DNA from: CAVOGJ01 sp963700865
GTDB lineage: Bacteria; Planctomycetota; Planctomycetia; Pirellulales; Pirellulaceae
Assembly (NCBI GenBank): GCA_963700865.1
Contig: CAVOZC010000002.1
Location: forward strand, 124,001-188,000
Direction: 5' to 3'
Length of the DNA stretch: 64,000 nt
The translations under genes and the position numbers were made by a program. The notes below the pieces were generated by a model. That model saw nothing but the letters and a program-made list of their open reading frames with translations. It was not told the origin of the DNA and did not search any database. Numbering within the stretch: position 1 is the stretch's first letter; each line of letters opens with the position of its first letter. This document shows positions 9,445-18,628 of the stretch, piece after piece.

Positions 9445-11771
9445 AGTGCCGAGGACTGTCGATCGGGGCTATCTTGCTGGCTGGCCTGCTCTCCACACCG
9501 CTGAAGGCGGACCCGCGCATCGACAACTTACGCCCCCACGCTATCCAGCGGGGCACGACGGCGACCATCCATTTTTACGGCATCCAACTTCTCGATCCCC
9601 AAGACGTTCTCTTTTCCGATCCCGGTTTGCAGGTGATCGAGCTCTCCGCCTACAGCGATCGACACATCGCGGTCCTGGTGCGAGCCGATACCGATTGTCG
9701 GTTGGGTCCGACCACGTTTCGCGTCTGTACCGGTCGCGGTATTTCGAATCTGCGGGCCATGTCGGTGTCCGCCTTGCCGATCGTCGAGGAACACGAACCC
9801 AATAACGGGATCGAACAGGCCGAACTGGTTCGTCTGCCCTGCACCTATCATGGCCGCATTCAAAGCGAAGACGTGGAATCTATTGCCGTCGACCTGACGG
9901 TTGGCGAACGCCTGGCGGTCGAGGTGGAGGGGGTACGCATCGGCCGCGAATTCATCGATCCGCGGCTCACGATTCTGGATCCCGATGGCATGGAGATGGT
10001 GACCGTCGACGACACCATGCTGGCACGGCAGGATCCGTTTGCAGTGCTGACCGCTCAAAAAACGGGCCGTCACGTGATTCAGGTGCGGGATGCCCGCTTT
10101 GGCGGCAATGATCTGTACCTGTACCTGTTGCATGTGGGTCACTTTCCCCGCCCGGCGTACGCCTGGCCCCCGGGCGGGCGTCCTGGTGAGACGCTCGAAG
10201 TGACGTGGCAGGGTCTGGGGCAACCGCCTTGGCAGCAGCGGGTGACGCTTCCCGCCACGGAATCGCCCCGTCACACGGCCGCTTTCGAATGGCAGTTGTG
10301 GCCAGAAAACGAGTCCGGGGTAGCACCCACCGGGGTCGGCATCCGCGTCGTGGACCTGCCGGCCACGGAAGAGGTGGAACCGAACAATCGCCCGCCGCAG
10401 GCCGTCGCCATGGTGGTCCCGGGGGTGGCGCGGGGGGTCATCGCCGGGATGGGTGACCAGGATTTCTTCACGTTTCCGGCGCGGAAAGGCCAGCCCTTGG
10501 AGATCGAGGTCTTCGCTCGTCGTACGTTGCGTTCCCGTCTCGATCCCTGGCTGCAAATTCGCGACGCCCAAGGGAAGCAGGTGGCCGCCAACGATGACAA
10601 TGCTGGACCAGATAGCTTCATCGACTTTAATCCTCCGGCGGATGGAGACTATCGGCTGCTCATCCGCGATCACCTCAAGCAAGGGGGGCCTGAGTATGTT
10701 TATCAGATCGAGATCACGCCGCGCACACCCGAGCTGGTGCTGCGGACTCCGGATCGAGTCCCCTATGTCTCTTCGCCGTTCTCTTTGTCCCGCGGCGGTC
10801 GCATGGCCGTGTTGCTGATCGCCACGCGGCGACATTTTGGCGAGTCGATTCGACTGGCCAGCGACGCGTTGCCACCCGGCGTCACGGTCGAGATGCCGGA
10901 GATTCCGGCAGGACGCGATCGAGGACCGATCGTGTTTCATGTGTCGCCCGACGCTCCGCGGGGAGGTGCCCTGGTCTCCTTGCGCGGTACGGCGACAATT
11001 GGGGAGCGGGAGGTGGCGGGCCATTTTCAGCAACGAACCATGCTCGTGCGGGGCGCCAACAACCGTGATATGTGGGGGCACGACGCGGACCGCCTTGCCG
11101 TGGCGGTGACCGACGAGTCGCCATTCTCCCTGGAAATCATTCAGCCCCAGGTGCCGCTGGTTCGCAATGGATCGATGGGTCTTAAGCTCGTCGCCACACG
11201 CCGCGAGGGGTTCGCGGGCCCCATCACGGCTCGCATGATCTACAATCCACCGGGCGTCTACAGTCGCGGATCCGTTACCATTCCCGCGGACAAGCAAGAG
11301 GCGGTGCTGCCCTTGACGGCCAATAATGGGGCCACTCCGCTCACATCTCCCATCGTCGTCACGGCCACCGCCAACCACGAGGGTGCGCCGTTTGAAGTCT
11401 CCAGCCAGTTGGCCCAGTTGACGGTCGAGCCTTCCTACTTCAACGTCACCTTTGAAAAGGCGAACGTGGAACAAGGTGGGCAGACCGAGATGGTTGTCAA
11501 GCTCGAACGCACGAGAGAAATCCCTGGGCCGACGACGGCGGAGCTGGTGGGATTGCCGGCCGGCACTTCTGCCGCGCTGCAAACGGTCGCGGAGGATGCG
11601 CGGAAGCTGACCTTTGTCATCCGCGCGGACGAGAAAGCGCGTGTCGGGCGCTTCGCCACGGTCCTTTGTCGACTGGTGATCACGCACAACGGGGAAGCCA
11701 TCACACATATCCTGGGGACCGGCCAACTTCGCGTCGACAAGCCTCTCGCACCTCATCCTAAGCAGACATAA
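9441..11771 (+). CDS. Secreted protein with pre-peptidase C-terminal (PPC) domains
   Basis: A GTG start at 9441, overlapping the DUF1501 stop by 4 bases, gives 776 residues with a clean signal peptide (LSIGAILLAGLLSTPLKA). At least two beta-rich PPC-type modules are seen, each opened by an E-x-E-P-N-N motif: VEEHEPNNGIEQAELV near residue 115 and EEVEPNNRPPQAVAMV near 315. The second continues with DQDFFTFPARKGQPLEIEV, DPWLQIRDAQGKQVAANDD and DGDYRLLIRDHL. The C-terminal half is further Ig-like beta sequence. No catalytic domain is visible, so a cell-surface or glycan-binding structural role is inferred. It is translationally coupled to DUF1501 and followed by the DUF1549/DUF1553 gene. Confidence 0.85.
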   Translation: MKCRGLSIGAILLAGLLSTPLKADPRIDNLRPHAIQRGTTATIHFYGIQLLDPQDVLFSDPGLQVIELSAYSDRHIAVLVRADTDCRLGPTTFRVCTGRGISNLRAMSVSALPIVEEHEPNNGIEQAELVRLPCTYHGRIQSEDVESIAVDLTVGERLAVEVEGVRIGREFIDPRLTILDPDGMEMVTVDDTMLARQDPFAVLTAQKTGRHVIQVRDARFGGNDLYLYLLHVGHFPRPAYAWPPGGRPGETLEVTWQGLGQPPWQQRVTLPATESPRHTAAFEWQLWPENESGVAPTGVGIRVVDLPATEEVEPNNRPPQAVAMVVPGVARGVIAGMGDQDFFTFPARKGQPLEIEVFARRTLRSRLDPWLQIRDAQGKQVAANDDNAGPDSFIDFNPPADGDYRLLIRDHLKQGGPEYVYQIEITPRTPELVLRTPDRVPYVSSPFSLSRGGRMAVLLIATRRHFGESIRLASDALPPGVTVEMPEIPAGRDRGPIVFHVSPDAPRGGALVSLRGTATIGEREVAGHFQQRTMLVRGANNRDMWGHDADRLAVAVTDESPFSLEIIQPQVPLVRNGSMGLKLVATRREGFAGPITARMIYNPPGVYSRGSVTIPADKQEAVLPLTANNGATPLTSPIVVTATANHEGAPFEVSSQLAQLTVEPSYFNVTFEKANVEQGGQTEMVVKLERTREIPGPTTAELVGLPAGTSAALQTVAEDARKLTFVIRADEKARVGRFATVLCRLVITHNGEAITHILGTGQLRVDKPLAPHPKQT

Positions 11772-11794
11772 CGCAAGCACGGAGACCAGCCGCG

Positions 11795-14217
11795 ATGAAC
11801 TACGGGATGTTGACGATAGGGGCCTGGTTGATCACGGTTGCAGGTGCCTCGCCCACCCCTCCTCCTGCACCTCCGCGGCTGGACGTCTATCCGCCCGCGA
11901 TTCATCTGAGTTCGGCGGACGATCAGCAGCGCATCGTAGCGGTACTCACCGATGCCACCGGGGTTACCCGCGATGTGACGGCGGACCTGGCATTCGCTCC
12001 GACCGAACGGCAAGTCGTGACGATCCGCGGTGCGACGTTATCGCCGGCCTGTGCCGAGGGTGCGACGCGGATGATCATTCGCTGGCAGGACCAACAAGTC
12101 GCTCTGCCGGTCGTCGTGCGGGACGGCCAGCACCTGCCGCCGGTCAGCTTCACCAAGGACGTGCTCCCCACACTCACGAAAGCCGGCTGCAATACGGGTA
12201 CCTGCCACGGTTCGTCCCGCGGCAAAGATGGTTTTCGGCTGTCGTTGTTCGGTTTCGACCCGGACGGAGATTATCACCGGATCACGCGTGAATTGGCGGC
12301 GCGGCGGATTAATCTGGCCATCCCCGCTGAAAGTCTGCTCTTGCAAAAGGCCGTGGGGGCAGTCACGCACACGGGGGGAAACGCTTCGAAGTGGACTCGC
12401 CTCTCTATCAGACCGTTCAGGCGTGGCTGGCACAGGGCGGCGCTCCCAGACGGAACCGACGTGCCCCGTGTCGAACGCCTCGAACTCTATCCTCCCGAGG
12501 TGGTGGTCGAGGGGAGCGGACAGGGGCAGGCCCTGCTCGTCATGGCCCATTACACCGATGGTACCGATCGCGATGTGACGGGGCTCGCCGTGTTTCGCAG
12601 CAGCGATGAGAGCGTGGCGGGCCTCAAGGCTGGGCAGGTTGTCGCGGGGGCACGGGGCGAATCGTTCGTCACGGCGCGCTATGAAACGCACACCGTGGGC
12701 GTGCCCATCCTGGTGCTGCCCGAGCAAAGCGAGTTGCCGCCGGCCGCGGCCTCGCGAAATTTCGTGGACGAGCTGGTCGGTGAAAAATTGCGAAAACTGC
12801 GTATTCCGGCCAGTCCTCTCTGTGACGATGAGCAATTCCTGCGGCGTTTGTCCGTGGATGTCATTGGGCAGCTGCCGACGGAAGAGGCCTTCACGGAGTT
12901 CATGGCCGATCAATCGCCCGACAAGCGGTCCGCCTGGATCGATCGTCTCTTGTCGCGCGAGGAGTTTGCCGACGTGTGGGCCGCCAAATGGGGTGACTTG
13001 TTGATGATTCGACAGATCCCCAACATCATGAGTGAAAAAGCGGTGCAGACGTACGCACACTGGCTGCGTGAACAAATCGTGGCTGGGAAGCCATTCGATC
13101 AGATCGTCAGCGAACTTCTCACATCGACCGGTCGCACCTTTGAAGAGCCCGCGGCGAATTTTTACGCACTCGAACCCAACAAGCTGAAGGTGGCGGAGAA
13201 CGTGGCCCAGGTCTTCCTGGGAATTCGCACCCAATGCGCACAATGCCACAACCATCCGTTTGACCGCTGGACGATGGACGACTACTACGGTTTTGCGGCC
13301 TTCTTCGCGCGGATTGGTCGCAAGCCGCATGAAGACTACCGCCAATGGATTATCTTTCCCGGCGGTGGTGAGACGCGGCACCCGATCACCATGCAGGTGG
13401 TGCCGCCGAAGCTACTGGGCGGAGAGAGTCCCGCAATCGCCAATGGCGAGGATCGGCGGGTGTCTGTGGCTCGCTGGATCACGTCCCCCGACAATCCCTA
13501 CTTTTCTCGCGCGGTGGCGAATCGCATTTGGGAGCATTTTCTCGGCCGCGGCATCATCGATCCCGTCGACGACATACGCGTCAGTAATCCGCCCAGCAAT
13601 CAGCGTCTGCTCGACGCTCTTTCCGAGAAGCTGGTCGAGTACGACTATGATTTTCGCAAACTGTCGCGTGATATTTTGACGTCGGCGACGTACCAGCGAT
13701 CGAGTACCCCCCTGCCCCAGAATCAGCACGACCACCGTAATTTTGCCCAAGCCGCGGTGCGGCGTATCCCGGCGACCAGCCTGATCGACTGCATCAGCCA
13801 GGTCACCGCGGTGCCCACAAAATATCCGCGGCAACCGCTCGGTAGCCGTGCGGTGGAGAGCCCGGATGATGTTCCTGGCAATTACTTTCTCAAGACCTTT
13901 GGTCGCGCCAGTCGCGCGTCGGCTTCGCCTGCGAGACGAATTCGACCCCAACCCTCTCCCAGGCCTTGCACTTGCTCAATGGCGATACGATTCACCAGAA
14001 AGTCGTCAAAGGACAAGTAATCTCGGGCATGCTGGCTGCGGGAAAAGGGCCCGCCGAGATTCTCAACACGATATACGTCCGCAGCCTGACTCGCCTGCCT
14101 ACGACCGAAGAACGACAGCGTTTGCTGGACTCGGTCCGTGACGATCATCTCCAGGAAGACTTGGAAGATATCTTCTGGGCCATTCTTAATTCTCGTGAAT
14201 TTCTCTTCCTGCATTGA
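11795..14217 (+). CDS. DUF1549/DUF1553 'planctomycete cytochrome' protein with Ig-like domains (three frameshifts)
   Basis: Large exported protein, about 807 residues when repaired. Order: signal peptide, bacterial Ig-like domain (LDVYPPAIHLSSADDQQRI), CNTGTCHGS heme-type site, and a second Ig-like region (VERLELYPPEVVVEG). DUF1549 follows (LRRLSVDVIGQLPTEEAF, GIRTQCAQCHNHPFDRW with a CxxCH heme site). DUF1553 follows that (SPDNPYFSRAVANRIWEHFLGRGI and the C-terminal LTRLPTTEERQRLLD). Frames change near 12380 and 12445, which compensate and restore VDSPLYQTVQAWLAQGG between them, and near 13940. These proteins are thought to be periplasmic or outer-surface redox partners of DUF1501 proteins in polymer degradation. 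The biochemical role is unproven. Confidence 0.87.
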
Positions 14218-14228
14218 GCGTGTGCATC

Positions 14229-16406
14229 ATGCCCCACCACGAAACGGTAAGCCCTTTTGTCGCTTTCCGCCCCGCGTCATCGCCGCGAATGTGGCTGATG
14301 AGCCTCGTAACGCTCCTCATCCTGTCGCCAGTCGCGGCCGAGGAGTCGGCAATTTCGTACGACGCGGAGATCAAGCCGATTTTTCGCGACCACTGTTTGG
14401 GTTGCCACAACGGGCAGGCGAGAAAGGGAGACCTGGCACTCGACAGCTATGCCGGCACGATGGAGGGCGGCGCTAGCGGCGAGGTGGTCTATGCGGGCGA
14501 TTCCGCCAGCTCCCGCCTCTGGCTGCTGGCCAGCCACGAGGAAGAACCGGTGATGCCTCCGAACGGAGACCGGATCGACGAATCCAAGCTGGCGCTGATC
14601 CGCCGCTGGATTGAGGAAGGCGCCGCGGAACGCGCCGGGACAGCGACAGAAACCCAAACCCACGGGCCTGCCCTTCAAACTGGCCCCGCTGGAGGCCGGC
14701 AAGCCATCACCCCTGCCCGAGGCTGTGTGTCGACAACCCGTTCTCAGCACGGATCGAGCCGCCGCCGTCACGGCGCTTGCCACCAGCCCCGGGGCTCCCT
14801 GATCGCCCTGGGAGGACAACGGCAAGCATTGCTGTACCAAACCAAGACAGCCGAACTGTGTGGTGTCGTTCCTTACCCCGAAGGCACACCCCAAAGTCTG
14901 CGGTTCAGTCGCGATGGCAGTTTGCTACTGGTCGCGGGCGGCCGCGGTGCGCACTCGGGCTGCGCCGCGCTCTACGACGTGCGCTCCGGTACGCGGCTGG
15001 CCAGGCTCGGTGATGAACTTGATGCCATCCTGACGGCCGATGTCGACGCGTCGGTGACACGCGTCGCCATTGGCGGCACGGACCGCCGCGTGAAACTCAT
15101 TGCGACCGCGACAGGTGAGATCGACTTCGAGATCGACAAACATACCGATTGGGTGACGGCCGTGGAATTCAGTCCCGATGGCCGCTGGTTGGCCACGGCC
15201 GATCGCGCCGGAGCGCTGGTGCTGTGGGAGGCGGCCACTGCCCGCGAATATGCCGTACTGGAGGGACATCAGATGGCAATCACCGCGATCAGTTGGCGAC
15301 GGGACGGGCAGGTGCTGGCCACGAGCGGCGAGGACGGCAACGTGCGGATCTGGGACCCTGAAAAGGTCAAGCCGGTCCGTTCGTGGGCGGCACATCCGGG
15401 TGGAGCGACGAGCGTGCAGTTTGCCACCGACGGTTCGCTGGTGTCTGGCGGACGAGATCGACAGGCCAAGCACTGGGACGCGGCGGGCAAGTTGCTGAAG
15501 GCCTTTCCACCCACGGGCGATATCATTCTCAGTGTGGGCATCACGAGTGATGGGCAGCGGGTCTTTGCCGGAGACTGGTTGGGGAACGTGACTGGCTGGC
15601 CCATCGCCGCCGACGAACCAGCCGCCACGCTGGCAGCTAATCCGCCGACCCTTGAGGAACGATTGGCGGCAGCCCAAACGCAGGTGGCGGCGGCGGAGCG
15701 GCAGGTGGCGGCGGGTCGCGAGGCTTGCTTTGCTGCCGAATCCAACGTCCATCATCAACAGCAGGCCTGGGCCGCCGCCGTCGCCCAATTCGCGGCGCTA
15801 CAAGCGCGGATGGCGGCCGCTGCCCAGGAGATCGCCGAGTTGAGTCAATGGATGCAGTCGCTGCCTCCAGGCACGGATCCCACCGAACGTGCGTCGTCCC
15901 TCAAGCAATCGCTCACGGATGTCGCCTCGGCCAGTGTCGAGTTGCAGACCCAGATTGCCGACACGCTGACTGCATGCCAGCAGGCGCGGAACGAACTGGA
16001 AAAGCAAACCGCGGTCTGGAAGCGAGCGCAGGCCAGGCTGGCCGACTCGCAGCTGCGTGTGGCGGGCCTGACTGAAGAACTGCAGGCCTTTTCGACGGCT
16101 GGCCAGCGATGGCAGGACGAACTGACGCAGGCCAATGCCGCGTTGGCTGACCTGAATCGACGTCTGGTGGACGTCAGGCAGCGTCTGGCAGGGGTGGCCG
16201 AGTCGCTGGCTGAGCCGCGGGTCCACGGTGATTCGCCGGTCGCAGCGGAGAGCGAAACGACGACGTCGGCGGCGAGCGATGAGGAGCACGCTGTTTTGGC
16301 CGCCGAGCTGTCGGACCTGGAGCAGCAGTGGATCGAGGCGGAAAACGCCGCCGTCACCGCTCGCGAACGGTTCGACTTCTTTCAAGCTGCCTACGGCACC
16401 CGGTAG
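14229..16406 (+). CDS. Cytochrome c (PSD1-like)-WD40-coiled-coil protein
   Basis: Exported protein of about 725 residues, starting at ATG 14229; earlier TTG/GTG codons overlap the previous stop. Domains: signal peptide (LMSLVTLLILSPVAAEE); planctomycete cytochrome domain with IKPIFRDHCLGCHNGQ (CxxCH) and MPPNGDRIDESKLALIRRWIEEG; then about five WD40 repeats (WVTAVEFSPDGRWLATADRAG, ISWRRDGQVLATSGEDGNVR). A long Ala/Gln/Glu-rich coiled coil runs from about residue 475 to the end. The stretch 14640-14797 is in the wrong frame; two compensating indels would restore GLPFKLAPLEAGKPSPLPEA. The gene abuts the DUF1553 gene and is probably the last member of its operon. Confidence 0.85.
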   Translation: MPHHETVSPFVAFRPASSPRMWLMSLVTLLILSPVAAEESAISYDAEIKPIFRDHCLGCHNGQARKGDLALDSYAGTMEGGASGEVVYAGDSASSRLWLLASHEEEPVMPPNGDRIDESKLALIRRWIEEGAAERAGTATETQTHGPALQTGPAGGRQAITPARGCVSTTRSQHGSSRRRHGACHQPRGSLIALGGQRQALLYQTKTAELCGVVPYPEGTPQSLRFSRDGSLLLVAGGRGAHSGCAALYDVRSGTRLARLGDELDAILTADVDASVTRVAIGGTDRRVKLIATATGEIDFEIDKHTDWVTAVEFSPDGRWLATADRAGALVLWEAATAREYAVLEGHQMAITAISWRRDGQVLATSGEDGNVRIWDPEKVKPVRSWAAHPGGATSVQFATDGSLVSGGRDRQAKHWDAAGKLLKAFPPTGDIILSVGITSDGQRVFAGDWLGNVTGWPIAADEPAATLAANPPTLEERLAAAQTQVAAAERQVAAGREACFAAESNVHHQQQAWAAAVAQFAALQARMAAAAQEIAELSQWMQSLPPGTDPTERASSLKQSLTDVASASVELQTQIADTLTACQQARNELEKQTAVWKRAQARLADSQLRVAGLTEELQAFSTAGQRWQDELTQANAALADLNRRLVDVRQRLAGVAESLAEPRVHGDSPVAAESETTTSAASDEEHAVLAAELSDLEQQWIEAENAAVTARERFDFFQAAYGTR

Positions 16407-16444
16407 CGCCGTAACGTGGCCGTCCCGGCCGCGACCATGAAGGC

Positions 16445-16970
16445 CTATGTGAGCGAGTGCCGACAGAATCGCCGGACGGCTTCGCGATTGGAGGGAAAGG
16501 CGAGCCTCTCCAGATCGAACGTGGCCAGATCGACGAAGGCGTGGCTGGCGACTTCGCCCGGCTGACGGCGCAGAGCATCCCAGGCTTCGATGTGTGCGAC
16601 GAAGAAGAGGTCGATCACCTGGTAGCGAATGCCCTCAAAGGCATACTCGTTGGGAATCGTGCAGAGGTAATCGAGCGCCGTGACCGTCAGGTTGACCTCT
16701 TCGTGGATCTCCCGCCGCAAGCCGTCTTCGACCGTCTCGCCGATGTCGAGAAAGCCTCCAGGGATACTGAGCCGCCCCTGGTGGGGTTCGCGAGCTCGCT
16801 CCAGGACGAGCATTTGGTTCGCCCTGTTCAGCACAATGCCGGCGACGCCGACCGCCGGATTGAAAAAGAAAGAATACGTCGCAGGACGCGCAGCGAAACG
16901 GGTTGGTGCCCGCTCGCGCGGCAGGCGTCCCGCACGAGGGACAATGCGAAAACGTTTCCCAAGGAAGCAT
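16445..16970 (-). CDS. NUDIX hydrolase with N-terminal zinc ribbon (frameshifted)
   Basis: Hydrolyses nucleoside diphosphates linked to another moiety, probably NADH or ADP-ribose type. The Nudix box is GGFLDIGETVEDGLRREIHEEV (G-x5-E-x7-REUxEExGU satisfied). The N-terminal ribbon HCPSCG...FRCASC is read in a different frame. A single missing base in a T-run near 16872 joins it to FFNPAVGVAGIVLN. With ATG 16970 the repaired protein is about 175 residues. Zinc ribbon plus Nudix resembles NADH pyrophosphatase (NudC-like), though the SQPWPFPxS motif of true NudC is not evident. It closes the ffh-rpsP-trmD-rplS cluster and converges on the WD40 gene. Confidence 0.8.
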
Positions 16971-17020
16971 CGAATGGGGACTCTGCCGGGCGTCGGTATT
17001 GTCAATCGCCGCGACCCACG

Positions 17021-17374
17021 CTATCGCATCCGACGTTCCTTCAAGCGGACGGCCTTGCCGATACGATCCCGCAAGAAATACAGCTTCGCACGGCGAACGA
17101 CGCTCTTCCGCTTGACCTCGATCTTATCGATGCGGGGAGAATGCAGTGGGAATTTTCGTTCCACGCCTTCGCCTGCGACGATGCGTCGCACGGTGAACAT
17201 TTCCCGGCTGCCGCTGCCGCTCTTGGCAATGACGGTCCCATTGAAGATCTGAATGCGTTCTTTCTCGCCTTCCAGAATTTTGGTGTGTACGTCGACCGTA
17301 TCGCCCACTTCGAATTCTGGCGGATGATCGATCAGACTGCTCTTTTCGACGAGCTTCATTAATTCGTGACTCAT
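17021..17374 (-). CDS. rplS: 50S ribosomal protein L19
   Basis: Ribosomal large-subunit protein at the 30S-50S interface. The ATG at 17374 (MSHELMKLVEKSSL) gives 117 residues, the normal length. Conserved segments: PEFEVGDTVDVHTKILEGEKERIQ, IQIFNGTVIAKSGSG, FTVRRIVAGEGVERKFPLHSP and a basic C-terminus (VVRRAKLYFLRDRIGKAVRLKE). It lies 16 bases after trmD, the usual order in bacteria. Confidence 0.97.
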   Translation of the reverse strand: MSHELMKLVEKSSLIDHPPEFEVGDTVDVHTKILEGEKERIQIFNGTVIAKSGSGSREMFTVRRIVAGEGVERKFPLHSPRIDKIEVKRKSVVRRAKLYFLRDRIGKAVRLKERRMR

Positions 17375-17390
17375 GGCATGTGTCCTGTCG

Positions 17391-18119
17391 CTAGGGGGAA
17401 GGTCGGTGACCCGATGGTTCATCATAACGGTCTGAATCGTCCAACAGGTCGGACCGTCTGTGTCTCGTTCTCGCTAAACTCTGTTGCTGTCTCCATTGGG
17501 CGATCCGTTCATGGTCGCCGCTCAGGAGGATTGGGGGCACCTCATGTCCCCGATACTCACGGGGACGTGTGTATTGTTCGAATTCGAGCAGTCGATTGCC
17601 TTTGGAAAATGAATCATCGTGATGACTTTGCTCATCCCCCAGCACACCGGGGACAAGCCGGATCACCGCATCGATCACGACCATGGCCGCGACTTCTCCG
17701 CCGTTCAGAATGTAATCTCCAATCGACACTTCATCGGGCTGCAGGATATCTATCACGCGCTGATCAAAGCCTTCATACCGTCCGCACAATAAAATCAGCC
17801 GTTCGCAAGCGGATAGCTCTTCCACCACGCGCTGGTCAAGCCGTCGGCCTTGGGGCGAAAGCAGGATCAGTCGATCCGGCAGATTGGTCGCTTGCCGCAA
17901 GGCCTCGACGCATTCCACCACCGGTTCGACCTTGAGGACCATTCCTGGTCCGCCTCCAAAGGGACGATCGTCCACCGAATTGTGTTTATCGCGGGACCAG
18001 GCCCGCAAGTCATGGATCTGGACGTCGACCTTCTTCTCATCCAAGGCCTTCTTGAGCAGGCTCTGCCCAAGATAGCCAGGAAACATGTGAGGAAAAAGGG
18101 TGACGACATCAAACCTCAT
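17391..18119 (-). CDS. trmD: tRNA (guanine-N1)-methyltransferase TrmD
   Basis: Methylates G37 of tRNAs with SAM and prevents +1 frameshifting. The 242-residue SPOUT-family protein opens MRFDVVTLFPHMF. It then has PFGGGPGMVLKVEP, LILLSPQGRRLDQ, LLCGRYEGFDQRV (trefoil-knot SAM site), EVSIGDYILNGGEVAAMVVIDAV and a C-terminal HYTRP-type segment (FEQYTRPREYRGHEVPPILLSGDH). It starts 6 bases after rpsP. RimM, often encoded between rpsP and trmD, is absent here. Confidence 0.97.
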   Translation of the reverse strand: MRFDVVTLFPHMFPGYLGQSLLKKALDEKKVDVQIHDLRAWSRDKHNSVDDRPFGGGPGMVLKVEPVVECVEALRQATNLPDRLILLSPQGRRLDQRVVEELSACERLILLCGRYEGFDQRVIDILQPDEVSIGDYILNGGEVAAMVVIDAVIRLVPGVLGDEQSHHDDSFSKGNRLLEFEQYTRPREYRGHEVPPILLSGDHERIAQWRQQQSLARTRHRRSDLLDDSDRYDEPSGHRPSP

Positions 18120-18125
18120 GACGCA

Positions 18126-18580
18126 TTATTCGCTTTTCTCCGCGCTCTCCTCGGCGGGGGTCGCTTCCGGTTGTGGCTCGGCGGCAACCTCCTCGCTTGC
18201 CGACTCGGCAGCATCCGCCGGCGTGGCGGCCGCGGGTTCTTCCTTCTTGGGAAGCGGAATGGGCACGGCGGGCGGCGGGGCGGGGCGGACCTTGAGCTTT
18301 TCGAGGGCCTCGGCCTGCGCAGCGAGATGCGAGCCGTTGGTGCCGTATTTTTTGATCAACACATGCACGTTTTCGGAAGGTTGAGCGCCTACGCTCAACC
18401 AATAGTCGATGCGTGCGCCGTTCAGGACGGCCCGCGCATCGGTTTCCTTGATCATGGGATCATAGTATCCCAACTCTTCAATCACTTTGCCGTCGCGCAG
18501 CGCCGCGCGTCGGTGGCGCAAATGCGAAAGAATGGCCGATGACGTCGGCCCATTTTCTTCATCCGGATCCTTACAGCCAC
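18126..18580 (-). CDS. rpsP: 30S ribosomal protein S16 with acidic C-terminal extension (frameshifted)
   Basis: The GTG at 18580, preceded by GGAGGACC, encodes the standard S16 start VAVRIRMKKMGRRHRPFFRI. A one-base frameshift near 18510 separates this from RDGKVIEELGYYDPM and the rest (ARIDYWLSVGAQPSENVHVLIKK). S16 is an essential early-assembly protein of the 30S platform, so an assembly error is likely. The core of about 85 residues is followed by about 60 residues rich in Ala, Pro and Glu (EEPAAATPADAAESASEE and similar), a low-complexity tail absent from most S16 proteins. It is the second gene of the ffh-rpsP-trmD-rplS cluster. Confidence 0.92.
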
Positions 18581-18628
18581 AGTTGGTCCTCCGATATCTG
18601 TTTGCTGTCCAATGTTGGTGGTAACTAC

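Noticed and set aside
9528..11780. 750-residue antisense open frame
   Set aside because: Shadow of the PPC-domain gene in GC-rich DNA; composition is unlike a protein and there is no domain.
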